Program-made: the position numbers and the translations under genes
The notes under the pieces: model-generated
The model's input: only the letters and a program-made list of their open reading frames with translations
Database searches by the model: none
What the model was told of the DNA's origin: nothing
Assembly (NCBI RefSeq): GCF_013376475.1
Contig: NZ_CP045508.1
Span: 1,237,501 to 1,301,500, forward strand
Direction: 5' to 3'
Origin: Desulfolutivibrio sulfoxidireducens
GTDB taxonomy: Bacteria; Desulfobacterota; Desulfovibrionia; Desulfovibrionales; Desulfovibrionaceae
Length of the DNA: 64,000 nt
Shown: positions 33,489 to 40,844 of the stretch, piece after piece
How the letters are laid out: each line of letters begins with the position of its first letter
Position numbering within the stretch: position 1 is the first letter of the stretch

Positions 33489-34532
33489 ATGCTCATCCGA
33501 AACGGCGACAGGCTGATCAACACCCGCAACTGGGCCGAACTCGTCAAGCCCGAGAAACTCGTGCGCGAGCTCAAGGCCAGTTCCAATTACGGGCGCTTCA
33601 TCTGCGAGCCCCTGGAGCGCGGTTTCGGAACCACGCTCGGAAATGCGCTTCGCCGGGTCCTCTTGTCCTCGCTTCAGGGGGCGGCCATCGTGGCCGCCAG
33701 GATCGAGGGCGTGCAGCACGAGTTCACCACCATCCCCGGAGTCATTGAAGACGTCACCGAAATCGTGCTCAACTTAAAGCAGGTCAGATTGGCCATGGCC
33801 AGCGAGGACCCCCAGCGGCTGGTCCTTTCGTCCAACACCAAGGGCGTGGTCACGGCCGCGGCCATCAAGGAGAATCAGCACGTCACCGTGCTTGATCCCG
33901 AGCAGCACATCGCCACCCTCTCCGAGGATCGCGAATTCCGGGTCGAACTCGACGTGCGCATGGGCAAGGGATACGTGCCCGCCGACATGCACGAGGGACT
34001 CGAAAACGAGATCGGCCTGATCCTGCTCGACGCCAGTTATTCCCCGGTCAAGAAGGTGGCCTACACCGTGGACCAGGCTCGTGTCGGACAGATGACCAAC
34101 TACGACAAGCTCGTTCTCGACGTGTGGACCGACGGCTCCATCTCCCCTGATGACGCCGTTTCCTACAGCGCGAAGATACTCAAGGAACAGCTTACGGTCT
34201 TTATCAACTTCAACGAAAACGAATCCGAGGCCGAAAGCGCCCGTCGCGCCAACGACATCGAGCTCAATCCCAACCTCTTCAAAAGCATCGACGAGCTTGA
34301 ACTCTCCGTGCGGGCCACCAATTGCCTGAAAAGCGCCAACATCACCCTGGTTGGCGAACTGATGCAACGCTCTGAAAACGAGATGCTCAAGACCAAGAAC
34401 TTCGGCAAGAAGTCCCTTGAGGAGATTCGTCGGGTCCTCGAGGATATGGGCCTGGAGTTCGGCATGAGGCTGGATAATTTCGAGCAGAAATATCAAGAAT
34501 GGGTGAAGAGGAAGCAAGTCGATGAGGCATAA
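33489..34532 (+). CDS. rpoA: RNA polymerase alpha subunit
   Basis: The 347-residue protein has the N-terminal assembly domain ([20 protein letters not shown] then [12 protein letters not shown]) and the C-terminal domain that touches UP elements and activators ([20 protein letters not shown]-type [15 protein letters not shown]). I chose the ATG at 33489 over the GTG at 33480 because AAGG is better placed for it. The end overlaps rplQ by 11 bp. Confidence 0.97.
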   Translation: MLIRNGDRLINTRNWAELVKPEKLVRELKASSNYGRFICEPLERGFGTTLGNALRRVLLSSLQGAAIVAARIEGVQHEFTTIPGVIEDVTEIVLNLKQVRLAMASEDPQRLVLSSNTKGVVTAAAIKENQHVTVLDPEQHIATLSEDREFRVELDVRMGKGYVPADMHEGLENEIGLILLDASYSPVKKVAYTVDQARVGQMTNYDKLVLDVWTDGSISPDDAVSYSAKILKEQLTVFINFNENESEAESARRANDIELNPNLFKSIDELELSVRATNCLKSANITLVGELMQRSENEMLKTKNFGKKSLEEIRRVLEDMGLEFGMRLDNFEQKYQEWVKRKQVDEA

Positions 34533-34998
34533 CAAATCCGGCCGCAAGCTTGGCAGAAACGCCTCGCATCGCAAGGCCCTTTTCCGGAATATGGCCCGCT
34601 CGCTGATGACCTTCGAGCGCATCCGCACCACCGAGCAAAAGGCCAAGGAACTGCGCAGGGTGGCCGAAGGTCTGGTGGCCCTGGCCCTGAAAGACGATCT
34701 GCACGCCCGGCGCGAGGCCTACAAGGTCCTTGGCAACCATCAGTTGGTGGCCAAGCTCTTCAACGAGATCGGGCCGCGTTTTGTCGGCGTGTCCGGAGGC
34801 TATACCCGGGTGGTGAAGCTTGGTCTTCCCCGCGCCGGGGACTGCGCCTCCCTGGCCATCATCGAATTGACCCGTCGGGCCGGGGCCGATGACAAGGCCA
34901 AGGCCGTAGGGGCCAAACCCGCCGCCAAGGCCCCAAAAACGGAACAGAAAGCCGATGTGGACGGGGCGGGCTCTCGCGCCGCCACGGACGCGTCCTAG
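34522..34998 (+). CDS. rplQ: 50S ribosomal protein L17
   Basis: The 158-residue protein has [20 protein letters not shown] and [20 protein letters not shown], the L17 hallmarks, with a lysine/alanine-rich tail of about 35 residues that is longer than in the enteric protein. It ends the ribosomal cluster and is followed by a strong terminator. Confidence 0.97.
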   Translation: MRHNKSGRKLGRNASHRKALFRNMARSLMTFERIRTTEQKAKELRRVAEGLVALALKDDLHARREAYKVLGNHQLVAKLFNEIGPRFVGVSGGYTRVVKLGLPRAGDCASLAIIELTRRAGADDKAKAVGAKPAAKAPKTEQKADVDGAGSRAATDAS

Positions 34999-35010
34999 AC
35001 CTTCGCCACG

Positions 35011-35039
35011 AAAGCAGGGCCGAGGCCCTGCTTTTTTTT
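35011..35039 (+). terminator. Strong intrinsic terminator of the ribosomal cluster
   Basis: AAAGCAGGGC/GCCCTGCTTT forms a 10-bp stem with loop CGAG (35021-35024), and the T-run continues to 35039. It lies 13 bp after rplQ and is the first clear terminator since 16238. Confidence 0.92.
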
Positions 35040-35048
35040 GCCCCGTCA

Positions 35049-35065
35049 TATCGTGATTGTCGATA
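35049..35065. promoter_or_regulatory. Possible LysR-type operator
   Basis: TATCG and CGATA are separated by 7 bp, 16 bp before the LysR gene start. Interrupted dyads of this kind (T-N11-A type) are typical LysR binding sites and often serve autoregulation. The site is short and unproven. Confidence 0.35.
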
Positions 35066-35080
35066 AAAGGTATTGGATCA

Positions 35081-35977
35081 ATGGATATTAGGCGGCTCCA
35101 GGCCTTTTGCAAGGTCTATGAACTCAAAAGCTTTTCCCGGGCCGGGGAAGAGCTTCTGTTGTCCCAGCCCACGGTCAGCGCGCATATCATGGCCCTGGAA
35201 AGTGAACTCGGCACGCGCCTTTTCGATCGCATGGGGCGTACCGTCCTGCCGACGCCGGCCGCCTGCGTCTTGTACCGGTATTCCCTTGAGGCCTTTGATC
35301 GCCTGGAGAACGCCCGCACGGAGATCTTCGCGTTGACGCAACGCGTGTCCGGGGAACTGTCCATCGGCGGCAGCACCATTCCCGCGCATTATATTTTGCC
35401 GGGCGTGGTGGCCGCGTTTCGGGCCAGATATCCCGATGTGGCCATCGATCTGACCGTCGGAGACACCCAGGAGATCACCGAACGGGTCGCCGACGGGCAG
35501 TTGAGCCTGGGTGTCGTCGGAGCGGCCATGGATCATCCGGATGTGGTCTGCGAACTGCTCATGGAGGACGAACTCGTCTGCATCGCCCCGCCGGCACTGG
35601 AACTGCCGCCCCGGTCCACCGGGGAGGGGGTGTTCGATGCCGAATTCCTGCGGCTTTTGCCGTGGGTCATCCGGGAACAGGGCTCGGGAACCCGGCGGGC
35701 TTTCGAGAACTCCCTGCGGCAGCAGGGCATGGACATCCGCGAGTTGCGGGTGAGTATCATGGCCCATTCGACCCTGGCCGTGCTGCAGTGCGTCAAGGCC
35801 GGACTTGGGGTTTCGGTGACGTCACGGCTGGCCTGCGATGGGGCCATCGAGCGCGGAGAGATTCGCCAAGTGGAGATGCCCGGGCTGTCCATCGTCCGGG
35901 GCTATTACCGGGTGCACCACGCCAAGCGGCACATCTTTCCGGCCATGCGCCGCTTTTTGGAAATCCTGTCGTCCTGA
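35081..35977 (+). CDS. LysR family transcriptional regulator
   Basis: This 298-residue protein has the N-terminal winged helix-turn-helix MDIRRLQAFCKVYELKSFSR with AGEELLLSQPTVSAHI, and a LysR substrate-binding domain (about residues 90-298). The ATG at 35081 gives the standard LysR start. A selective name is not possible from sequence: the effector domain (SGELSIGGSTIPAHYILPGV) resembles the CysB/CbbR-like branch found next to sulfur and selenium genes in related bacteria, but the target is unknown. Confidence 0.88.
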   Translation: MDIRRLQAFCKVYELKSFSRAGEELLLSQPTVSAHIMALESELGTRLFDRMGRTVLPTPAACVLYRYSLEAFDRLENARTEIFALTQRVSGELSIGGSTIPAHYILPGVVAAFRARYPDVAIDLTVGDTQEITERVADGQLSLGVVGAAMDHPDVVCELLMEDELVCIAPPALELPPRSTGEGVFDAEFLRLLPWVIREQGSGTRRAFENSLRQQGMDIRELRVSIMAHSTLAVLQCVKAGLGVSVTSRLACDGAIERGEIRQVEMPGLSIVRGYYRVHHAKRHIFPAMRRFLEILSS

Positions 35978-36003
35978 GGGGTTTTCTGTCTCGGCCAAAT
36001 AAA

Positions 36004-36031
36004 GGGCCGTCCCGCGAAAGCGGGACGGCCC
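36004..36031. terminator. Bidirectional terminator between the LysR and flagellin genes
   Basis: GGGCCGTCCCGC/GCGGGACGGCCC forms a perfect 12-bp stem with a GAAA loop. On the minus strand it is followed by TTTATTT, so it should end the flagellin message. On the plus strand a weaker TTTT follows. Confidence 0.88.
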
Positions 36032-36059
36032 GTGTGGTTTTGAGCGGTCGCCAGAGGCG

Positions 36060-36935
36060 TTAGCCCATGAGCTGCAAGGCCATCTGCGGCAGGGAGTTGG
36101 CCTGGGAGAGCATGGCCACGGCCGCCTGGGTCAGGATCTGCTGGCGCACGAACTCGGTCATTTCCGTGGCCACATCCACGTCCGAGATCTGGGACTCGGC
36201 GGCCTGCAGGTTTTCGGCCTGGATCTCCAGGTTGGAGATGGTGTTTTCCAGGCGGTTTTGCAGGGCGCCCAGGTTGGCCCGGATCTTGTCCTTGGAGATG
36301 ATGGCGTCGTTGATCTGATCCAGGGCCGCCTGGGCCAACGCCTGGGTCGAGATGCTGTTGCCCGCGGCCATACCGAGGCCAAAGGCCGAGGCCGTGGCCG
36401 TGTCGATCTGGATGTAGTAGTAGTCCTCGGCGCTTTCGTTGGCCGGGCCGAAGTGGACCTTGAGCTTGCCGGTGGAGACCAGCCCGGATCCGTCGTGGGT
36501 GGCGGAGGAAAGGTTGCCGTTTAAGAGGTAGATGCCGTTGAAGTCCGTGGCGTTGGCGATTCGGGTGATTTCCGAGGCCATGGCCTGGTATTCGGAGTCG
36601 ATGATCAGACGCTGATCCGAGGTGTAGGTACCGGTGGCCGCCTGTTCGGCGAGCTCCTTCATGCGGATGAGCTTCTCATCGATGATGCCCAGGGCGCCGT
36701 CGGCGGTCTGGATCAGGGAGATGGCGTCGTTGGCGTTGCGCACGCCTTGGTTGAGGGAGGCAATGTCGGCGCGCATGAGCTCGCGGACCGCCAGGCCGGC
36801 GGCGTCATCGGCCGCGGTGGTGATGCGCAGGCCCGAGGACAGCCGGCTGGTGGACGTGGCCAGGGCCGAATAGGCCGTGTTCAGATTCCGGGTGGCGTTC
36901 ATCGCCATCAAGTTGTGATTGATGACCAAGGACAT
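36060..36935 (-). CDS. Flagellin
   Basis: This 291-residue protein is the filament subunit. It has the conserved flagellin N-terminus (MSLVINHNLMAMNATRNLN, SSGLRITTAADDAAGLAV) and C-terminus (ENTISNLEIQAENLQAAESQ, ISDVDVATEMTEF, MLSQANSLPQMALQLM) with a short variable middle. The ATG at 36935 has AAGGAGG in the right place; the open frame extends 51 codons further upstream but without flagellin character. It has its own sigma-28-like promoter about 225 bp upstream and a terminator after it. Confidence 0.97.
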   Translation of the reverse strand: MSLVINHNLMAMNATRNLNTAYSALATSTSRLSSGLRITTAADDAAGLAVRELMRADIASLNQGVRNANDAISLIQTADGALGIIDEKLIRMKELAEQAATGTYTSDQRLIIDSEYQAMASEITRIANATDFNGIYLLNGNLSSATHDGSGLVSTGKLKVHFGPANESAEDYYYIQIDTATASAFGLGMAAGNSISTQALAQAALDQINDAIISKDKIRANLGALQNRLENTISNLEIQAENLQAAESQISDVDVATEMTEFVRQQILTQAAVAMLSQANSLPQMALQLMG

Positions 36936-37033
36936 GGGGTTTTCCTCCTTGAAAAGTTTTTCGCATCCAGCGTGGTTAAGGGAATGGGCGCTTTTCATTC
37001 CCTGGGTTTGCCGTGGTTTTGGGGATCTTCCAG

Positions 37034-37066
37034 CTACGGTCCTTTCGGGCCGAGGGATTTCGTCAT
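37034..37066 (-). CDS. Possible 10-residue leader peptide of the flagellin message
   Basis: ATG at 37066 is preceded by AAAGGAGG with 6 bp spacing, as good as that of the flagellin gene itself. The frame reads MTKSLGPKGP and stops at 37034, 98 bp before the flagellin ATG. It lies between the sigma-28-like promoter and flagellin, so it would be on the same message. There is no homology argument for so short a peptide; it is reported because the ribosome site is too good to ignore. Confidence 0.35.
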   Translation of the reverse strand: MTKSLGPKGP

Positions 37067-37160
37067 CAACAACCTCCTTTTGCTTCAAACGGCCGCTTGC
37101 TTCTGGAGCATCCCGGGGACGGCCACGCCCGGGAGTTCTTCGTGCGACTTGTTGCTGCTC

Positions 37161-37187
37161 TTATCGTCGGCTTTTGAGAACCCTTTA
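37161..37187 (-). promoter_or_regulatory. Sigma-28 (FliA) type promoter of the flagellin gene
   Basis: On the minus strand, TAAAGGGT is separated by 11 bp from GACGATAA. The FliA consensus is TAAAGTTT, 11 bp, GCCGATAA, so 13 of 16 positions match. It predicts a message with a leader of about 215 bases before the flagellin ATG. Confidence 0.8.
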
Positions 37188-37557
37188 GACTGATTCCCAA
37201 AAAAAATGATTATTTTTGTAAAGTGGAGCCGAAGGGTGATGTGCATCGAAACCGCATGCATATCGGATTGTGCCGTGAGGATTTTTGGATGGTCTTGACT
37301 CTCGATGAAGTCTCTCTCTGGCTCATGACATCACTATTTCTTGCAATGAATATTTCATCACTGCTTCGAAGCTCTCATCGGCGGATTTGAAAAAACCTTT
37401 AGGGCTCGTGCGAAAAAATGTGGACCACCCACGCTGGCTGTCCCTCGGCGCCATACCGGGAGGCGGTCGTGGTCCCGGGCCAAAGGCAAGGATTGCGAAA
37501 AACCGCTTTCTATGTCACGTTTGCAATAGCAATCGTAATACTGCAAAGGAGATCGAC
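37188..37557. other. 370-bp gene-free region between flagellin and tupA
   Basis: No supported gene is seen. The first 170 bp are clearly AT-richer than the rest of the window and contain the inverted repeat ATGAA-TAT-TTCAT (37346-37358). Close to tupA there is a second interrupted dyad TTGCAATA/TACTGCAA (37521-37528 and 37539-37546), which overlaps the upstream edge of the ribosome site AAAGGAG. It may be an operator for tungstate- or molybdate-responsive control; no named motif was recognised. Confidence 0.4.
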
Positions 37558-38379
37558 ATGAAACCACTCGTCGCCGTAACCGCCGTCCTCCTGGCGCTGT
37601 GCTCCGGAATCGGCATCGCCCAGGCCGCCGAAAAGGTCCTGATGATGGCCACCACCACCAGCACCGACAATACCGGCCTCTTGCCCGTCCTGGCCGATGC
37701 CTTCCAAAAAGACACCGGCATCGAACTGCGCTGGACCGCCGTGGGTACCGGAAAGGCCCTGGAACTCGGCAAAAACTGTGACGTGGACGTGCTTTTGGTC
37801 CACGCCCCCAAGGCCGAAATGGAATTCGTCGAGGCCGGCAACGGACTGGGCCGCACCGAGGTCATGTTCAACGACTTCGTGATCATCGGACCCCAGGCCG
37901 ATCCAGCCAAAATCAAGGGAAAAACCACCTCGGAGGCCCTTGGGGCCATCGCCGCCGCCAAGGCCCCCTTCATCAGCCGGGGCGACGACTCCGGGACCCA
38001 TAAAATGGAACTCTCCCTGTGGAAGGCCGCCGGAACCGCCATGCCCGACAAGGAGGCCTGGTACGTCCAGGCCGGTCAGGGCATGCTGTCCACTATCGTC
38101 ATGGCCGGGGAACGCAACGGCTATACCCTGACCGACCGGGCCACCTACTTCACCTACGAGGCCAAGGGCGCCCCAGCCCTGGTGGTCCTGGTCGAGGGCG
38201 ACAAACCCCTGCTCAACCAGTACAGCGTGATCGTGGTCAATCCGGAGAAGTGCAAGGCCGTCAAGGCCGACCTGGCCAAACAGTTCAGCGACTGGCTGGC
38301 CTCGCCCAAAGGACAAAAAGTCGTGGCCGACTTCAAAACCGACGGCAAACAGTTGTTTACTCCCAACGCCAGGAAATAA
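37558..38379 (+). CDS. tupA: Tungstate ABC transporter substrate-binding protein TupA
   Basis: This 273-residue periplasmic protein has a signal peptide (MKPLVAVTAVLLALCSGIGI, cleavage near AQA-A) and the TTTS motif at residues 32-35, which marks the tungstate-binding TupA family. The segment ISRGDDSGTHKME is also typical. Tungstate is needed for tungsten-containing formate dehydrogenases and related enzymes. The ATG at 37558 has AAAGGAG upstream. It is the first gene of tupABC. Confidence 0.93.
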   Translation: MKPLVAVTAVLLALCSGIGIAQAAEKVLMMATTTSTDNTGLLPVLADAFQKDTGIELRWTAVGTGKALELGKNCDVDVLLVHAPKAEMEFVEAGNGLGRTEVMFNDFVIIGPQADPAKIKGKTTSEALGAIAAAKAPFISRGDDSGTHKMELSLWKAAGTAMPDKEAWYVQAGQGMLSTIVMAGERNGYTLTDRATYFTYEAKGAPALVVLVEGDKPLLNQYSVIVVNPEKCKAVKADLAKQFSDWLASPKGQKVVADFKTDGKQLFTPNARK

Positions 38380-38380
38380 C

Positions 38381-38498
38381 CCGGCGAAAGACGCCGGGGC
38401 CGCCGCCCCGGGCCCCGCCCGGGGGGATATCATCCCCCCGGACCCCCCGTCCCCGGTCGCGGACCGAGGCGGCTTCGCCGCCCTCGGCCCGCGACCGG
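38381..38498 (+). terminator. Cluster of hairpins between tupA and tupB
   Basis: Three strong stems follow tupA: CCGGCG/CGCCGG (38381-38397), CCGGGGGGAT/ATCCCCCCGG (38419-38441, loop ATC), and a long imperfect one from CCGGTCGCG to CGCGACCGG (38453-38498). None has a T-run. They probably protect the tupA message or limit read-through into tupBC, giving more binding protein than transporter. Confidence 0.55.
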
Positions 38499-38504
38499 AA
38501 CGGC

Positions 38505-38540
38505 GGGACAGGGGATGAGGCCGGGACAGGGGATGAGGCC
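38505..38540 (+). repeat. Two tandem copies of an 18-bp sequence before tupB
   Basis: GGGACAGGGGATGAGGCC is repeated exactly twice head to tail (38505-38522, 38523-38540), and a third partial copy begins GGGAT. It lies between the hairpin cluster and the tupB start. It may simply be replication slippage in GC-rich DNA. Confidence 0.7.
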
Positions 38541-38596
38541 GGGATGATGGACCGAGGGGCAAGGCCGGATGTGACCGGAAAAGGAAAAAAAAGCGC

Positions 38597-39292
38597 GTGG
38601 ACTATATTCTTGATGGCTTGCGGCAGGCCCTGGTGCTGCTTTTTACCGGCGATCCCCAGACCTATTCCGCGGTCAGGGTCACGGCGATCACCTCCCTGCT
38701 GGCCATCGCCGCCGCCATGGTCCTCGGGGTCTTCCCGGGGTTCTTGCTCGGATACGCGGACTTCCCGGGAAAACGCGCCGCCAGGACCTTCGTGGACAGC
38801 ATGCTGTCCTTCCCCACCGTGGTCATCGGCCTTCTGGTCTACGCCTTCGTCTCCAGACGCGGCCCCCTGGGGGATCTGGAACTGCTGTATTCCGTCTCGG
38901 GCATGGCCATCGGCCTGACCATCCTCGGCCTGCCCATCGTCACGGCCCTGACCGCCTCGGCCGTGGAGCATCTCGATGTACGGCTCAAACCGACCCTGCT
39001 CACCATGGGCGCCGCGCCCTGGCAGGTGGTGGCGACCACCCTGTGGGAGATACGCTTCGGCATCATGCTCGCGGCCATGGCCGCCTTCGGACGCATCGTC
39101 TCCGAGGTCGGCATTGCCATGATCGTGGGCGGCAACATCAAATGGCACACCCGGACCATCACCACGGCCATCGCCCTGGAGACCTCCAAGGGGGAATTCG
39201 CCATGGGCATCGCCCTGGGGCTGGTGCTCATGGTGGTGGCCTTCGCGGTCAACATTTCCGTCTCGGCCTTCCGGAGAATCTCGGAAAAATGA
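38597..39292 (+). CDS. tupB: Tungstate ABC transporter permease TupB
   Basis: This 231-residue inner-membrane protein has about five hydrophobic segments and the EAA-type loop TMGAAPWQVVATTLWEIRFG that contacts the ATPase. It starts at GTG 38597; an AAGGA lies upstream at loose spacing. Its stop overlaps the tupC start. The specificity is assigned from TupA. Confidence 0.92.
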   Translation: MDYILDGLRQALVLLFTGDPQTYSAVRVTAITSLLAIAAAMVLGVFPGFLLGYADFPGKRAARTFVDSMLSFPTVVIGLLVYAFVSRRGPLGDLELLYSVSGMAIGLTILGLPIVTALTASAVEHLDVRLKPTLLTMGAAPWQVVATTLWEIRFGIMLAAMAAFGRIVSEVGIAMIVGGNIKWHTRTITTAIALETSKGEFAMGIALGLVLMVVAFAVNISVSAFRRISEK

Positions 39293-39939
39293 ACTCACCG
39301 CTCATCGTCTTGCGTGACGTGCTTCAGGCCCACGGCGGACGCACGGTCCTCGACGTCCCGTTCCTGGCTGTGGAGAAGGGGGCCATCGTCGGCATAACCG
39401 GCCCAAACGGCAGCGGCAAGACCACGCTTTTGCGCATTCTGGCCTTTCTCGATCGGCCCCTGCGGGGCGAGGTCCTTTTTGCCGGAAAGCCCGCCTCGGG
39501 CCGGGAAGGGGAGTTGCGAAAGGTCGTCACCCTCCTGGTCCAAAACCCCTACCTCCTGCGCCGTAGCGTCCGGGCCAACGTGGCCTACGGACTCAAGATA
39601 CGCGGGGCCCGTGACCTCCGGAAAAAGACCGACCGGGCCTTGGCCGCCGTGGGACTCGATCCCCGTATCTTCGCCGACCGTTCCCGCCACGAACTCTCCG
39701 GCGGCGAGGCCCAGCGCGTGGCCCTGGCCTCCCGGCTGGCCTTCGAGCCAAAGGTCCTGCTGCTCGACGAGCCCACCGCCAGCCTGGATGGCGAGTCCGC
39801 CGGGCTTGTCCGCAAGGCCGCACGCGATGCCCGGGACCGGCTCGGGGCCACCCTGGTGGTGGTCAGTCACGACATCCGCTGGCTGCGGGAAATCTGCGAC
39901 CAGATGGTAACTATGGAAAACGGCAGGCTGACAGGGTAG
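39289..39939 (+). CDS. tupC: Tungstate ABC transporter ATPase TupC
   Basis: This 216-residue ATPase has Walker A GPNGSGKTT (38-46), signature LSGGEAQR (from 136) and Walker B LLLDEP (157-162). It is short, with no regulatory TOBE-like domain as in ModC. It completes the tungstate transporter. Confidence 0.93.
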   Translation: MNSPLIVLRDVLQAHGGRTVLDVPFLAVEKGAIVGITGPNGSGKTTLLRILAFLDRPLRGEVLFAGKPASGREGELRKVVTLLVQNPYLLRRSVRANVAYGLKIRGARDLRKKTDRALAAVGLDPRIFADRSRHELSGGEAQRVALASRLAFEPKVLLLDEPTASLDGESAGLVRKAARDARDRLGATLVVVSHDIRWLREICDQMVTMENGRLTG

Positions 39940-40027
39940 TATCGCCACAGCGGGTTCGGGCGGCAGGGGGCCAGGGCCGGCCGTCAGCCCCTTCCGGACA
40001 CCCCGGCCCGCCCCAAGGAGGAGACGC

Positions 40028-40732
40028 GTGAAAGCGATACAGATCGTCGGATATAAAAAAACCGGGAAAACCTCCCTGGCCCTGGGCTTGACCGCCGCCC
40101 TCAAGGTGCGCGGCCATGCGGTGGCCGCCGCCAAATTCACCCACAATCCCTCTCTGGACAAGGTGGATTCGGACACCGGCCGCCTGGGCGCCTTCTGTGG
40201 CGCCGTGGCCGCCTTCACCCCGTCCGAAAGCGCGGTCTTCTGGACGAAACCAAGGTCGTTCCATGAGGTCCTGCCCTTGCTCGATGCCGAGGTGCTGGTG
40301 GTCGAGGGCGGCAAGGAAATGGCCTGCATGCCCCGAATCCTGACTCTGCGCGATCCCGCCGAGGCCGAGGAACTGGGCGCGGGCCTGGCCGTGGCCACCT
40401 TCGGACCGGTCACCGCTCCGGGCCTTTTGGCCCTGCGCGAGGTGGAGGACGTGGCCGACCTGGTCCTGGCCGGGGGGTTCCTGCTCCCGAATCTCAATTG
40501 CGGGACCTGCGGCGAGGCCTCCTGCGCCGCCATGGCCGCCCGCATCGTGGCCGGAGACGCGGTTTTGGGAGACTGCAAGGCCACAGGAGGCGCCTTGCGC
40601 ATCACCATAAACGGCATCCCCTTGGCCGCGAAGCCCTTTGTGGAGGATATCATCTCCGCCAGCCTCAAGGCCATGTTGGCCCAGCTCAAAGGATACGCCC
40701 CAGGCCGCATTGAACTCACCCTGGATGCGTGA
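40028..40732 (+). CDS. MobB-like P-loop protein with a four-cysteine cluster
   Basis: This 234-residue protein starts with a P-loop GYKKTGKTS (8-16) and MobB-like segments (AVAAAKFTHNP, EVLVVEGGKEMACMP), so it resembles the GTP-binding partner of MobA in molybdopterin guanine dinucleotide synthesis. The second half carries Cys158, Cys161, Cys166 and Cys183 (NCGTCGEASC..C), a pattern for a 4Fe-4S cluster. It lies directly downstream of tupABC, so it is likely to act in tungsten or molybdenum cofactor handling. Start is GTG at 40028 after AAGGAGG. Confidence 0.82.
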   Translation: MKAIQIVGYKKTGKTSLALGLTAALKVRGHAVAAAKFTHNPSLDKVDSDTGRLGAFCGAVAAFTPSESAVFWTKPRSFHEVLPLLDAEVLVVEGGKEMACMPRILTLRDPAEAEELGAGLAVATFGPVTAPGLLALREVEDVADLVLAGGFLLPNLNCGTCGEASCAAMAARIVAGDAVLGDCKATGGALRITINGIPLAAKPFVEDIISASLKAMLAQLKGYAPGRIELTLDA

Positions 40733-40844
40733 GAAACACGCGGACACCGGTTTGTCGCCAAATGGCCTCCCGGCGCGGCTTGTCATTCACCTCTTTCGCG
40801 GGTAAGGATTTTGTGTCGCCAACCCAGAAAGCGAGCCCACGCGA

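Noticed and set aside
36936-37088. 51-codon extension of flagellin to an upstream ATG
   Set aside because: It has no flagellin character, while the start at 36935 has an ideal ribosome site and the conserved N-terminus.
37380-37557. Molybdenum/tungsten cofactor riboswitch before tupA
   Set aside because: I could not see the conserved helices of that RNA class; only simple dyads are present.
38505-38540. CRISPR-like array
   Set aside because: Only two direct 18-bp copies with no spacer between them; this is a tandem duplication.
40780-40808. Sigma-70 promoter before the sensor kinase (TTGTCA ... TAAGGA)
   Set aside because: The -10 part matches only two of six bases, so it was not annotated.
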